Origin: a virus
Length of the DNA stretch: 64,000 nt
Reading direction: 5' to 3' (one strand)
IMG/VR virus record: IMGVR_UViG_3300025141_000022
Coordinates: 62,001 to 126,000 of that record
How positions within the stretch are numbered: position 1 is the stretch's first letter; the number at the start of each line of letters is the position of its first letter. A program made the translations under genes and the position numbers. Below the pieces are notes generated by a model. The model was given only the letters and a program-made list of their open reading frames with translations. It did not search any database and had not been told where the DNA came from. Shown here one piece after another: positions 21,601 through 30,350 of the stretch.

Positions 21601-22423
21601 TAATACGAGCACAACAATTCCTACAATACAGACATACAATCTGTCAGCAGTAACAAATGGATTAGAATTGATGCGCAATTCTCCAATTGATAAATCATCG
21701 GTAGCCGCTTTGCCAAACCAAGTCTTATCACTGTTCGCTGCCAGTCTGGGAAGTACAAAAGTTGCAACAAATGTATTCAGTGCAAGCACTGATATTGCTG
21801 CCGACCCAGACACTGAAGGATACTTTAGGTTCAACTATTCAATGATTAATCAGGTTGAATGTTTTATTGGATATGGAGAGTCAACTGGCGGAGACATTGA
21901 AACAAAAGAGTCTGTATGGGTGCCACTTGATTATAGTATTCTTAATGGAAACGTTGGCGGAAATATCCTGTGTAGAATTCGTGAATATGAAAATCCCGCA
22001 TTAGATATATACTGTTCTAATGGATTGGAACTTCCCACTTACGATGAGCATTTTATTTTAAAACCAACTGAAGAGGTTCAGCGTCAAGGTTCTACATATT
22101 ATAATCCTTTTGGCAGCACTGCGGTCCTAAGAACTACATCGCTTTTGAACAGTGCCTCTCCCGCAGACATGACTAAAACTAATTTAACTTCGCCTATATC
22201 GATTACAAGTGACTGGGCACCCATTGTGGTAAGAGATTTGGGATTGACGGCTACAAAATCAGAAGAAATTAAAATTCCTACTGAATATATATCTACAATG
22301 CATATCAAGCCATCCACAAGCTTGGTCGAAACAATGGCGGTAGCCACAGCAGAATCAACGCTCGATGCGGACGTAATAGCCGCAGGCATGGGTAGCGCTC
22401 AAACACCAGGGAGTCGATACTAA
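18677..22423 (+). CDS. Large tail structural protein with His-rich metal-site candidate
   Basis: A 1248-residue protein, unidentified as a whole. Around residues 265-318 it carries three closely spaced histidine groups (SGHHHEY, GGHTHS, LHTHTLP), reminiscent of paired-histidine metal sites in trimeric fibres such as T4 gp12, but here inside a long protein. Downstream are alternating beta-rich and helical stretches (residues 560-730 are helical and charged). The C-terminal ~450 residues are Thr/Ser/Ala-rich. It is coupled to its upstream neighbour by a one-base overlap and to the next gene by a one-base gap, so the three are probably made together. Likely a tail or baseplate component. Confidence 0.75.
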   Translation: MALINQENLIGDQLPNVFISFITLEVSGGDTIVQRNPHIETGVAPFRGRDRTGKTVTISSSPLYSSKTTSTSTLLVKVQLLLKEKYDSDQKGAWTTDEEFLKYLKIRVTQSRDKRLTQSFENGEFTIDPESYASSSMASYADTVSLALKDYLKEITEYTYTIDSAGNKIYDVPFETTFAHSDTNPTHLSYFAAVYFDTQQMIDDYTLNLPSELKKNVFGKIVGEKVIARSAKVENATALFLPDKTVYAGPTHKDSRGRLRKGAQAVTSHNSGHHHEYVMYIQNSGLAMAVVSGGHTHSIVNGVVQPGGGAANLHTHTLPPPLSKKTVPNSTVKDLRDAQETERVQIDFSLIEEAILGIQSTIGKVSVTDKLYVPNMYADETYFSDSYMSRDKDGNCRFLFTLDFYKALREKTHYGALLSTTDDRVKDELLNSCIIKEVKVFRRRVKSVQKMNRLGSIVTAREPYSTISEPELIGINSRATAGTFDSKTLYRNEYGGFTVNSSAETSIIGVLGEVELASVNSQLGLRHFMVMDDSMSEVTDGLYQYGVEFTIQDSTKEYLKKQLDSLSKVRDSMLAYYAEASDPKYFDVKTNRFTQKFIELKDRQYPILRSRSEGVVTAIKNQTLSPKTEVMVRNSNRQNIEHAPYIRATSEYLKVLNTMTMNAQYGRIKSFTRALYSMCSPKLGTPDGILTFLQLIENLMLQVQRTIGENNTQDRSRSKAYTGKALPKFTVTRYFDETFDSNVLKETGYDYLSGQDQNNLGLRVVNGQEYIQRATSETEQYFTTTDLTLNLGSYLPAASTNDTELTFLTPASVQVGGVTLDIIDQGSSALVAESYQAMESLITMYNSSDSGAPAPLTTALDTTINYTPVVADTGTTMTTLQGLTDAVNRISAEEEMVVYSDIRPYLGEGSNQVSASLDSSILSKFGSSTLASIIFPSSAPSLLTSVLASSKITGYGVNRTTTTTSNIGTLAAVPTNTSTTIPTIQTYNLSAVTNGLELMRNSPIDKSSVAALPNQVLSLFAASLGSTKVATNVFSASTDIAADPDTEGYFRFNYSMINQVECFIGYGESTGGDIETKESVWVPLDYSILNGNVGGNILCRIREYENPALDIYCSNGLELPTYDEHFILKPTEEVQRQGSTYYNPFGSTAVLRTTSLLNSASPADMTKTNLTSPISITSDWAPIVVRDLGLTATKSEEIKIPTEYISTMHIKPSTSLVETMAVATAESTLDADVIAAGMGSAQTPGSRY

Positions 22424-22424
22424 A

Positions 22425-24818
22425 ATGGCAGTTAGTAAAACAAGATATTTTATTGGTTCCGCGCATGCCGATGGCTCAACAGATCCTTTAAGAGAAGGTC
22501 AGGGCAAATATTGGGTAACGCCAGGAAACGCCCGCGCTTCCGCACCCGAGGATTTGTTATCACAGCCGGAAATGGAATACTCTGGAGAAGACGCGTCTTG
22601 GAGCGATAACGTAAGTTTTCATATGTCTGTTGGAGATGCAGAATATGATTCTGAAACAATGTTTTATAAAATAAAACATAAAATAAAATTAATGGGAAGA
22701 TCAGATGCTTTCGCAGATAATGATAATTGGGCTTCCTATGTTACAGGCACTATAGTAAACACTACAGATGTGTTCGAAGATTGTGTATTTGATTTAGAAT
22801 CTCCATTTTCTAAACAAGAGTTAGAATCATTTGCCGAAATTGGAAACCCTCTTCAGGCCGATATTGAGCCGTCTTATAATTTTTACATTGAATCTTATGA
22901 AAACAAGCTAAACACTAGAAGAGTTCCAGAGCAATTGCTACCAAATTTATATGCATTCATGTTCGAAAAGGAAGGAGTAAACCTAGATTCAGAAAACACA
23001 GCTTTTAACCAGCTTATTACATTAAACGGTAATATACCAGATGTTTATGTTGATGTAACCAATCAAAAGGGTGAAAAGATTGGAGAAAAAGATGAAGGTG
23101 AGTATTATCAAAAATATGCATATTATTATGATCAAGCATCTAGCGGAAGTTCCTTGACCGAGTTAAAAGATAAATATTCACGCATTGGCATACCAATAAG
23201 CGATGTAGGCAAAATAAATGAGTATAATCAGAAAGCAGAGTTGTTTCCGATGTATTCAAATATTGTATTTTCTACAGACAAGTTAACAACTTTTGCACAA
23301 ATTTTATCTGACGCTAAATTAAGCACAGCACTAATAAGAGAGTTATTAGAGAGTAAATTATCTAGTTCTGGCACAATGAGCTTTAAAGAAGCGGTTGAGG
23401 TACTACATCAGCATACTCTAGAAACAGGAGAAACGAAGGTTACTAGAACGGTATCTACCGAAATTGGGCAACGAAAAGTTTACGATTTATTATCGTGGTG
23501 GTCAAACTATAACTCCGTAACTCCCACTGCAATGTCTGATGAGGTAGTTATGCTAACGAATGACGACAATCAAGTGAGAGCCCATAGTGAAACAGAATAC
23601 TCCTTTGAAAAAAATATGGGTCTGCTTATATTTGCCGGAAAGCTAAGAACCTTTATCAAAAACAGTCTCAGGACTTATGGTGATATTACTGCCGGCACAA
23701 AGGCTCACTCTGAAACAGTGATGTATAGAATAGAAAAGCGTCTAGGGCATGCATCTGGGCCTGTATTACAAAACTTTTTTATTCCAAATTCAAATGATAT
23801 TGACATTTTTACATATATCGACACACAGGTAGGGTATGCTAGACGATATACATATAACATTTATGCATACCAATTAGTTGTAGGTTCGCAGTACCGGTAC
23901 TCAAATGTTAATATTACTGAAATAGCGGAGAGTAGAGGCCGAGGCGGAGACATAGAAGATCCTTTAGACATTGAATATACGGCAAACCTTGAGGTTGAAG
24001 TGACGCCCACGTTAAAATTAGTTGAAACTCCGTACTTCACTGAATCAGAAGTTATAATGGACGATCCGCCTCTTGCTCCTGATATTCAATTAATACCGTA
24101 TAAGGGTATTAATAATCGCATTCTGCTTACATTTAATAATAATGTAGGAGAATATTACTTCCATCCTATTATGCTAGATCAGCATGAAGAGCAAATAATC
24201 AACACTGTTAGACAGGCTCAAAAGATTCCCGATACAGGAAAGCCAATCAGGTACAAAGGTGATGATCACGCACAGTACTTTGAAGTACTCAGGTTGAGGC
24301 AGAAGCCAAAGAAGTGGGCAGATTTTTTGCACTCCAACAGAAGACTGGTGGCCACTGATATTTCTAAGAAAACCAAACTCAAAGCTGGCTCAGCAGCTAT
24401 GATAGATAAAATTTTGCCAAATCAAAAATATTATTATATATTTAGAACTTGGGACATTCATAACAAAATTTCTAATCCATCACCTATTTATGAATTAGAG
24501 ATAGTAGATGATGGCGGAGTAATCTTTCCTGTAGTTAAGGTCGTAGAATTTGCCGAGCCCATTCCAAAGATGCCTGCCAAGACAATGAAAAGGTATGTGA
24601 TGATACAGCCAAAAATAGCACACGCAATAATTAATGAGTCGAAATCTAATGTTCAGAACTCGACAACTGCATTAGATTCTAACGGTGAGGTTTACCTGGG
24701 CACCAAAGACGAGGATATTTGGGATAAAAAATTCAAGATTAGATTTACTTCGAAAGACACAGGTAAGAAGTATGATGTAAATGTTCAATTTAACTATGAA
24801 CATGTTGCGAAAGAATGA
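22425..24818 (+). CDS. Tail structural protein with possible FN3-like domain
   Basis: A 797-residue protein starting one base after the preceding stop. I do not recognise the family. The middle is helical and charged; residues about 545-720 read like an immunoglobulin or fibronectin-III-like sandwich (paired Tyr-rich strands, NQKYYYIFRTWD, then NPSPIYELEIVDD), a common building block of tail proteins. The C-terminal 80 residues are basic. No membrane segment or enzymatic motif was seen. Function as a tail or baseplate component is inferred from the block it belongs to. Confidence 0.7.
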   Translation: MAVSKTRYFIGSAHADGSTDPLREGQGKYWVTPGNARASAPEDLLSQPEMEYSGEDASWSDNVSFHMSVGDAEYDSETMFYKIKHKIKLMGRSDAFADNDNWASYVTGTIVNTTDVFEDCVFDLESPFSKQELESFAEIGNPLQADIEPSYNFYIESYENKLNTRRVPEQLLPNLYAFMFEKEGVNLDSENTAFNQLITLNGNIPDVYVDVTNQKGEKIGEKDEGEYYQKYAYYYDQASSGSSLTELKDKYSRIGIPISDVGKINEYNQKAELFPMYSNIVFSTDKLTTFAQILSDAKLSTALIRELLESKLSSSGTMSFKEAVEVLHQHTLETGETKVTRTVSTEIGQRKVYDLLSWWSNYNSVTPTAMSDEVVMLTNDDNQVRAHSETEYSFEKNMGLLIFAGKLRTFIKNSLRTYGDITAGTKAHSETVMYRIEKRLGHASGPVLQNFFIPNSNDIDIFTYIDTQVGYARRYTYNIYAYQLVVGSQYRYSNVNITEIAESRGRGGDIEDPLDIEYTANLEVEVTPTLKLVETPYFTESEVIMDDPPLAPDIQLIPYKGINNRILLTFNNNVGEYYFHPIMLDQHEEQIINTVRQAQKIPDTGKPIRYKGDDHAQYFEVLRLRQKPKKWADFLHSNRRLVATDISKKTKLKAGSAAMIDKILPNQKYYYIFRTWDIHNKISNPSPIYELEIVDDGGVIFPVVKVVEFAEPIPKMPAKTMKRYVMIQPKIAHAIINESKSNVQNSTTALDSNGEVYLGTKDEDIWDKKFKIRFTSKDTGKKYDVNVQFNYEHVAKE

Positions 24819-24899
24819 TATAATAACAATTAAGAGAGATAATAAAAAAAGGTGAATTCTAGATTCAAATACTAATTATTTTACTATGAGGAACACAAT

Positions 24900-25805
24900 A
24901 TGGCATTTTTAGATAATTCTGGTGATATTATTTTAGATGCTGTCCTAACTGACACCGGTCGAATGAGATTGGCAAAGGGCGACGGCAGCTTTAAGATAAC
25001 AAAATTCGCACTCGGTGATGACGAGATCAACTACTCGCTTTACGATAAAAACCACACAAGCGGAAGCGCGTATTACGACTTAGAGATTTTACAAACACCA
25101 GTACTAGAGGCTTTTACCAATAATACGTCTACTATGAAAACAAAGCTGGTTTCAATCCCAAGGACAAACCTGTTATATATGCCAGTCGTACAATTGAATG
25201 AATTGAAAGACGGTGCGGCTAGACACTCCAGTGGCTCGTTCATGGTCGCTGTTGACAGCGATACAGAGACTAGATGGGGCACAGTAGCTGGTATCATGTA
25301 CGGTGAAAACCCAAATGACGGAGGCTCTTATGTCCGATGTGATCAGGGCCTCGACACTACGGAGATTTCTCCAACTTTTACAATTGATGCAGATTTGGTT
25401 GAAACACAATATATTGTAGAAATAGATAATCGATTTGGAAGCATTGTTAGTGCCAAAGATGGTTCACAGGCATCTGTTTCGTTCATTGATGACGATAATG
25501 TCGCTACCTATTTTTTCTCGCTAGGAACAGATTTGCAATATGTGTCTGAAAATACAAATCGAAAAGCCTCCGCAGCACAAGAAACAATTAGCGGCCCAAG
25601 AGGAACAATATTCCAGTTTAAGATTTTGTCCTCCTTGGATCTTAATACAAGCACTCACTTATTTACATTGTTGGGATCCACAGCGGCCATGCCGGATTCG
25701 GGCTCTACAGTGACTTCATATAAGTATATTGACACCAACGTAAGAGTCCAAGGGGCAACAACAGGGTATAGAATGGATATTCCTGTTAGATTTATTAAGC
25801 TATAA
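24900..25805 (+). CDS. Tail structural protein, N-terminal domain shared with 17538-18677
   Basis: A 301-residue protein. Its first ~50 residues (FLDNSGDIILDAVLTDTGR, then LAKGDGSFKITKFALGDDE) match the N-terminal domain of the protein at 17538-18677: both read M-[T/A]-F, an acidic turn, I-x-D-x-x-L-T-x-x-G-[K/R], L-[S/A]-K-G and an aromatic-D-D strand. The remainder is beta-rich and unrecognised. GAGGA lies 9 nt before the ATG. The 81-nt gap upstream is AT-rich without a clear promoter or terminator. Probably a tail-associated structural protein. Confidence 0.75.
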   Translation: MAFLDNSGDIILDAVLTDTGRMRLAKGDGSFKITKFALGDDEINYSLYDKNHTSGSAYYDLEILQTPVLEAFTNNTSTMKTKLVSIPRTNLLYMPVVQLNELKDGAARHSSGSFMVAVDSDTETRWGTVAGIMYGENPNDGGSYVRCDQGLDTTEISPTFTIDADLVETQYIVEIDNRFGSIVSAKDGSQASVSFIDDDNVATYFFSLGTDLQYVSENTNRKASAAQETISGPRGTIFQFKILSSLDLNTSTHLFTLLGSTAAMPDSGSTVTSYKYIDTNVRVQGATTGYRMDIPVRFIKL

Positions 25806-25823
25806 TAAAAAAGGATAACAAGA

Positions 25824-26927
25824 ATGGCAACAACCTATAAAACATTTTTAAGTAATGATGTAGTCTCAACGAGGACTTTATTGCACGAAGCGATCCCGGT
25901 AACGGGCACAATCGTTTCTGGAGTTTACGGAGATTTCCAATCAGAGGCGAACGTTAAGAACTATTCACATGGAATGTTCCAATCAGTATATGATTATCCT
26001 TATTTGAGTTCTTCAGCAAACCATATCTTCGATTTAGGTGTGTGCTATTCGGCCAACTCGTCATTCTCAGGCGCCTCAAATACACAAAATTCAAAGAAGA
26101 TTAATGTGTATAATCAGTTGACCCAGGTTCTGATGGGCTATGATGCCACTGGTTCAATTTTAGAGTTTGATGAAGATGGAGACATCCTCGCCGGCGGAAC
26201 AAAGCTTAGAGAGTGTTTTTATATGAACTTTGCAAGACTCTTGAATAAGGATGAAATTAAAAAGGGAACATTTGCGCTGACTTTGGGCGTACACAGCAAC
26301 TTTGACAATCCTCATTCCGGTACTATCAAGATTAGTGATGCTGGGGCCACAACTGATTACAGGGTAAACTCGCCTGCAGGAGAGTATGCTATTCTTTACG
26401 CAAACGGCCTCTCTGGTTCTCACATAACCTCGCAGACGGCATGTGGGCTACTGTTTTACCAAGCAGGCATTGCGATTGTTACAGGTTCTGTTTTTACAGA
26501 TGCGACACTTGGCGGCAAGCTGACAGATGCATATGGCCATGCTGAGATGTCTCCGACCATGGGGGGCACCGCAGCTTCAAGCGCAAGCTTCGATCATGTG
26601 TTAACTGGTTCATCTATCTCGGCTTCTTGCGATTATCTTCGCCACAGAATTAAGAATGTTGAGTTCAACAACACAACAGAACTTAATTCAACAATCTACT
26701 TTGCTCGTATCAATCACAACGACTACAACTACAGTGCTAATCCAACATACTTGTCCGCAAGCAAGATCAGAGTAAAAAACAGCACAACTGATTCCCCAGT
26801 ATCGTACATCACCACTGTTGGATTATATTCCGCAGACAATGAATTACTTGCTGTAGCAAAACTAAGTGAGCCGCTTAAAAAGGATCCAACAACTGAATTC
26901 ACATTAAGAGTTCGCCTGGATTACTAA
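25824..26927 (+). CDS. Tail structural protein, paralogue of the next gene
   Basis: A 367-residue protein rich in Ser, Thr, Gly and Asn. It shares layout and motifs with the following gene product: an IKKGTF strand motif, a glycine/aromatic hairpin ending in a TGS turn, NYSANPTYLS, and a C-terminal domain with SYITTVGLYSADNELLAVAK and a final RVRLDY. The pair therefore arose by duplication. The C-terminal pattern resembles domains of phage tail proteins that end in a long beta hairpin. The exact role is unknown; a minor tail or fibre component is likely from context. AAGGA precedes the ATG. Confidence 0.75.
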   Translation: MATTYKTFLSNDVVSTRTLLHEAIPVTGTIVSGVYGDFQSEANVKNYSHGMFQSVYDYPYLSSSANHIFDLGVCYSANSSFSGASNTQNSKKINVYNQLTQVLMGYDATGSILEFDEDGDILAGGTKLRECFYMNFARLLNKDEIKKGTFALTLGVHSNFDNPHSGTIKISDAGATTDYRVNSPAGEYAILYANGLSGSHITSQTACGLLFYQAGIAIVTGSVFTDATLGGKLTDAYGHAEMSPTMGGTAASSASFDHVLTGSSISASCDYLRHRIKNVEFNNTTELNSTIYFARINHNDYNYSANPTYLSASKIRVKNSTTDSPVSYITTVGLYSADNELLAVAKLSEPLKKDPTTEFTLRVRLDY

Positions 26928-26957
26928 ATTAAAAAAGTGGCGACTAATTAAATTAGC

Positions 26958-28196
26958 ATGCCATATTACGAATTCGATAAAAACGATTTATTCTATAATA
27001 CGATTGAGGCTCATCCTAAATTTGAGTTCTTGGTGTATGATGGAAAGACCTACTACAACAGAAGGCCAGAAGTTGCTGGGCAATTTACAGGCAGCACACC
27101 AAATGCGCCTGTAGGGCACATTAACTTATATGAACTTAATGTAGATAGAGTATCAGCCTCAACGGGACTTATCTACCCTTTTGTGACAAAGGCCGGAAGT
27201 CTCACATCGTTCAAAACTACCAGTACCAGCAATTTCAATAATGATTTTGCCTATGGCGATAAGATGACTGGCAGCTATCCTTTGACAGCATCTTTGCATA
27301 GGCATTATTATTCTGAAGGCGGCACTGCATCTACAAGGCTCTCTTGTAGTGCGCTTCTGAACACGCTTAATTATTATAAATATTTATCCCCACATTATGC
27401 TTATTCTTCATCTACAGCAGTAGGTGATGGCTGGGACAAAGTATCACAAGAAATGTCCGTAATAAGTATACCATCAATTTTTTATGGCTCTTATATTAAA
27501 AAGGGAACCCTAGACTTAAAATTTTACATAACAGGTACACTAGTTGGGCACCTTAACGATATCCACAAGAACGGAGAATTGATTCAGGTTGGTCCTACGG
27601 GGAGTCAAGGTTCTGGCTCTGTAGCCGGCGTTGTTTTGTATAATGAGGGCTTTCTTTTTCTAACAGGAAGTTGGGATTTAACAAGTCCGTCTTTAGACAT
27701 AGATTATCTTAATGACACGACAAATCTGCAAAAATCGAAATGGATCTTTTGGGGCGTAGGCATGGGAGGCTATGAAACCGCAGCAGGCACATCAATAGGC
27801 TCCTCAGATACTGGAGGTTCAAACAGTACCAGAGCCTCAGCTAGTTTTGAAATGTCATATAAGGGAACTACTAATATTCAAACGGTTACAATGTTGGCCC
27901 ATGCACGAAGGGCACAGCTAAACTATTCTAATAATCCAACATACGTTCAGTATGGACAGCCTCGAAACCCTGTTACCAACTCAATGCAATATATTGAGCC
28001 AACAAATCTAAAAATTAAAAACACAGTAACATCAATATACGCGGAACCTTCAGCTAGTTTTGAAAAACACACTTACATAACTAAGATTGGTGTATACGAT
28101 GAAAATAGAAATTTAATTGCTATAGCCAATTTGGCTACACCAGTTAAGAAGACAGAAGATAGAGAATTGACTTTTAAATTAAAGTTAGATATATAA
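26958..28196 (+). CDS. Tail structural protein, paralogue of the preceding gene
   Basis: A 412-residue relative of the upstream protein. Matching landmarks in the same order are an IKKGTL strand, VVLYNEGFLFLTGS, NYSNNPTYV, YITKIGVYDENRNLIAIANL and a terminal KLKLDI. It is longer mainly through an insertion before the C-terminal domain (residues about 330-375). No enzymatic motif. The next gene, a resolvase, begins one base after its stop, so the resolvase is probably translated from the same message. Confidence 0.75.
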   Translation: MPYYEFDKNDLFYNTIEAHPKFEFLVYDGKTYYNRRPEVAGQFTGSTPNAPVGHINLYELNVDRVSASTGLIYPFVTKAGSLTSFKTTSTSNFNNDFAYGDKMTGSYPLTASLHRHYYSEGGTASTRLSCSALLNTLNYYKYLSPHYAYSSSTAVGDGWDKVSQEMSVISIPSIFYGSYIKKGTLDLKFYITGTLVGHLNDIHKNGELIQVGPTGSQGSGSVAGVVLYNEGFLFLTGSWDLTSPSLDIDYLNDTTNLQKSKWIFWGVGMGGYETAAGTSIGSSDTGGSNSTRASASFEMSYKGTTNIQTVTMLAHARRAQLNYSNNPTYVQYGQPRNPVTNSMQYIEPTNLKIKNTVTSIYAEPSASFEKHTYITKIGVYDENRNLIAIANLATPVKKTEDRELTFKLKLDI

Positions 28197-28197
28197 T

Positions 28198-28719
28198 ATG
28201 TACATTTTGGGACTTGATATAAGTTCCTCCAAGATCGGAATCGCACTCTTAAAAGACGACAACATTGTTATAAGTGAGTCGATTAAGTTTAAGAGCGGAT
28301 TGTCTTTGGAGGAACGTGCAATTAATTTTGAAAAACGCATGCGCGAGATAGATCGTAAGTATGTTGTCTTTTCTACATACGTTGAACAGCCAGCTATGAT
28401 GTTTAAGGGTGGCAAGACCACAGCATTCACAATGGCTACCTTGCAGCGATTTAACGGTATGTGCTCGTACATCGTAAGAAAAGTATTTGATGACGATCCG
28501 ATTCTTATAAATCCCAGATCTGCCAGAGCCAAGCTTGGCATAAAGACGCCCCGAGGACGCCCAAGTAGAGAAGTCAAAAGGTGTATAATTGAACATGTCG
28601 AAAAAAGGTTTGAGGGTCAATTCAAATACAATCTCACGCACAAGGGAAATCCACAACCGGGAACGGATGACCGGGCCGATGCATTAGTGATCGCTTTAGC
28701 TGGCCCTTTACTTAAGTGA
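28198..28719 (+). CDS. ruvC: RuvC-like Holliday junction resolvase
   Basis: A 173-residue RNase H-fold nuclease. The four acidic residues expected of RuvC are visible: Asp7 in LGLDISSS, Glu63 in TYVEQPA, and Asp158/Asp161 in GTDDRADALVIAL. Length matches bacterial RuvC (about 173). In phages such enzymes resolve branched recombination intermediates before packaging, the task of gp49 (endonuclease VII, a different fold) in T4. It is squeezed between tail genes and the tagged-protein block, with one base between it and the preceding stop and no promoter of its own. Confidence 0.85.
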   Translation: MYILGLDISSSKIGIALLKDDNIVISESIKFKSGLSLEERAINFEKRMREIDRKYVVFSTYVEQPAMMFKGGKTTAFTMATLQRFNGMCSYIVRKVFDDDPILINPRSARAKLGIKTPRGRPSREVKRCIIEHVEKRFEGQFKYNLTHKGNPQPGTDDRADALVIALAGPLLK

Positions 28720-28721
28720 TA

Positions 28722-28729
28722 ACTATTTA
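28722..28729 (+). promoter_or_regulatory. Recurrent ACTATTTA element
   Basis: Copy of the ACTATTTA 8-mer in the 18-nt gap between the resolvase stop and the first tagged gene. No recognisable Shine-Dalgarno site lies in this gap. Confidence 0.35.
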
Positions 28730-28737
28730 TTAGTACT

Positions 28738-29739
28738 ATGCGATCACACAAGCTTATTTTAGAGAATTGGCGAAAGTTTTTAAAAGAAGTAGACGCGGGC
28801 CCAACGGCTGCGATGCCTGCTCATTTAGATCCTAAAGTAAAGACACAGGCCGACTATGATACCCTGGACCAGATGGGCTATCAAGTTCTTAAGGAGCTTG
28901 GTCGTGGGCTATTTGGTATAGTATACCAAGTGGAAAATAAGCAAAGCGGAAAAAGGTTAGCCGCCAAGGTTGTTAAAGCAGACAATCGAGAGGCAGAAAA
29001 TTACCAGTTCGCCATGGACAACAAAGCCTCCATGCCAGAAGAGTTTGGTAAATACCTACCAGAAGTATATGAGGTGGCCCCCGGCCACGATGGTTATAAT
29101 ATTATCCTCATGGAAGAGTTAGTACCTTTGGATCCCCAAGTTGCTCAAGAATTGTTTGCAGTGGAAACAGATGATGCAAATCAGGAAACTCCCGATTCTA
29201 AGAAACATGAAAAGATCTTCAGAGATCCAGAAGCTCTAGCTGAATTGGTTGGTGAATCTGTATACGCAAACAGAATATTACATCAATTAAATCTTGGTTT
29301 TAAGGAGATGAGAAGGCTTAGAATGGTAGCAAGAAAAGCAGTTACCAAAAAAGTTCACAACGATCTTGACTCCCTTGTGATGACCGTGTATGGTACTATA
29401 GTAAGAGAGATAGATGATCAGAGCGCAGCAATATATAAAGCTTTCGAAAAAGACTTGAAAGAAACTATGTCATATTATCTCAACAAGCAAATTGTACCAG
29501 TCCACCAGCCAGAGCCAGATGAGGAGTATTTGGAAACATGGACCTCTGGAGGTCTTGAAGGGACAAGAGCTTTGTTTCCAGAAGCTAAAGGTTTAGCACG
29601 AGCTATGAAATATTTTATGCAAGATAAGAATTGGCGACCAAAAGACGTGCATTGGAAAAATGTAATGGCAAGACCATCAACTAAAGATATGGTTATTGTT
29701 GATTTAGGATTATTTGAAAAAGGAATATTTGTATTATGA
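28738..29739 (+). CDS. Protein-kinase-like protein with putative capsid-targeting peptide
   Basis: A 333-residue protein with two parts. Residues 1-17 end in LENWRKFLKE, the type-A N-terminal peptide shared with the next four genes; cleavage after LKE17 would fit a T4-type prohead protease. The rest is a kinase-like fold: Gly-rich loop GRGLFGIVY (55-63), ATP-binding Lys77 in RLAAKVV, hinge-like IILMEEL (122-128), catalytic-loop equivalent D303-VHWK-N308 and DFG equivalent D322-L-G. All key catalytic residues are present, but the chain stops nine residues after DLG, so there is no normal activation segment or lower C-lobe. Packaging and injection as an early host-modifying kinase is inferred. 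It overlaps the next gene by 4 nt. Confidence 0.8.
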   Translation: MRSHKLILENWRKFLKEVDAGPTAAMPAHLDPKVKTQADYDTLDQMGYQVLKELGRGLFGIVYQVENKQSGKRLAAKVVKADNREAENYQFAMDNKASMPEEFGKYLPEVYEVAPGHDGYNIILMEELVPLDPQVAQELFAVETDDANQETPDSKKHEKIFRDPEALAELVGESVYANRILHQLNLGFKEMRRLRMVARKAVTKKVHNDLDSLVMTVYGTIVREIDDQSAAIYKAFEKDLKETMSYYLNKQIVPVHQPEPDEEYLETWTSGGLEGTRALFPEAKGLARAMKYFMQDKNWRPKDVHWKNVMARPSTKDMVIVDLGLFEKGIFVL

Positions 29740-30350
29740 AAATTATAATTGAAAATTGGAGAAGATATTTAAAAGAAGAGGTTGATCTTCAGGCTGCACA
29801 ACAGCTTATTGATGCGAACCCATATTTAAAAGGTAAATTAATGGCAACACCAGAGAGTATTATTGAAGGAGAGGGTTATGTTCTTGCCGTATCGGAAGAA
29901 TCACTGGGGCATATTAAAGATCGCCATATGGACGCTAGCGCCCCAGGCTCGCTGTTTCTTCCCGAAGTTGATTTAGGAGAGGTGATGAGAAGCTTGTTGT
30001 CTATGCCCCCAAGCGAAGAGTCAGGAGGCAGAGTGAAGTGGTTAGGCGTGGACGCCGGCATGCCAGTTGGAAAAATGGGCGTTAAACTTGGCGATCCAGA
30101 GGAAGTGGCAAAAATGCAAGATTATAAAATGCCCGGCGGAAGAAACGAAATGGTTAAATTAACTTCTGGTGAACGAGAGCCAACAAATGAAATTAGTCTA
30201 ATCACTGCGGAGCTTGGCGATCTGGGTGGTAAGAAATTATTATCTTTGATCACTGCCTTCCCCGGCGGCATAGAGGTTAATGGAAAAGAGATGCCCATGG
30301 ATAGAAACGATTTTGCTGCACAGGGTTTTTACTTTGTTGTATCACAATGA
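29736..30350 (+). CDS. Putative packaged protein with HIKDRH motif
   Basis: A 204-residue protein beginning with type-A peptide IIENWRRYLKE; cleavage after LKE14 is predicted by analogy. The body has SEESLGHIKDRHMD (54-67) followed by PGSLF, and ends with beta strands (LLSLITAFPGG, GFYFVVSQ). A His-x-x-x-Arg-His motif followed by PGS-aromatic recalls nuclease or toxin domains of the phage-associated barnase/EndoU/colicin/RelE-like (BECR) group; this is tentative and based on motif shape only. ATGA overlaps join it to both neighbours. If packaged, it would enter the host with the DNA. Confidence 0.7.
   Translation: MKIIIENWRRYLKEEVDLQAAQQLIDANPYLKGKLMATPESIIEGEGYVLAVSEESLGHIKDRHMDASAPGSLFLPEVDLGEVMRSLLSMPPSEESGGRVKWLGVDAGMPVGKMGVKLGDPEEVAKMQDYKMPGGRNEMVKLTSGEREPTNEISLITAELGDLGGKKLLSLITAFPGGIEVNGKEMPMDRNDFAAQGFYFVVSQ

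Noticed and set aside
24819-24899. Promoter or terminator in the gap before 24900
   Set aside because: AT-rich sequence without a convincing -35/-10 pair or GC stem.
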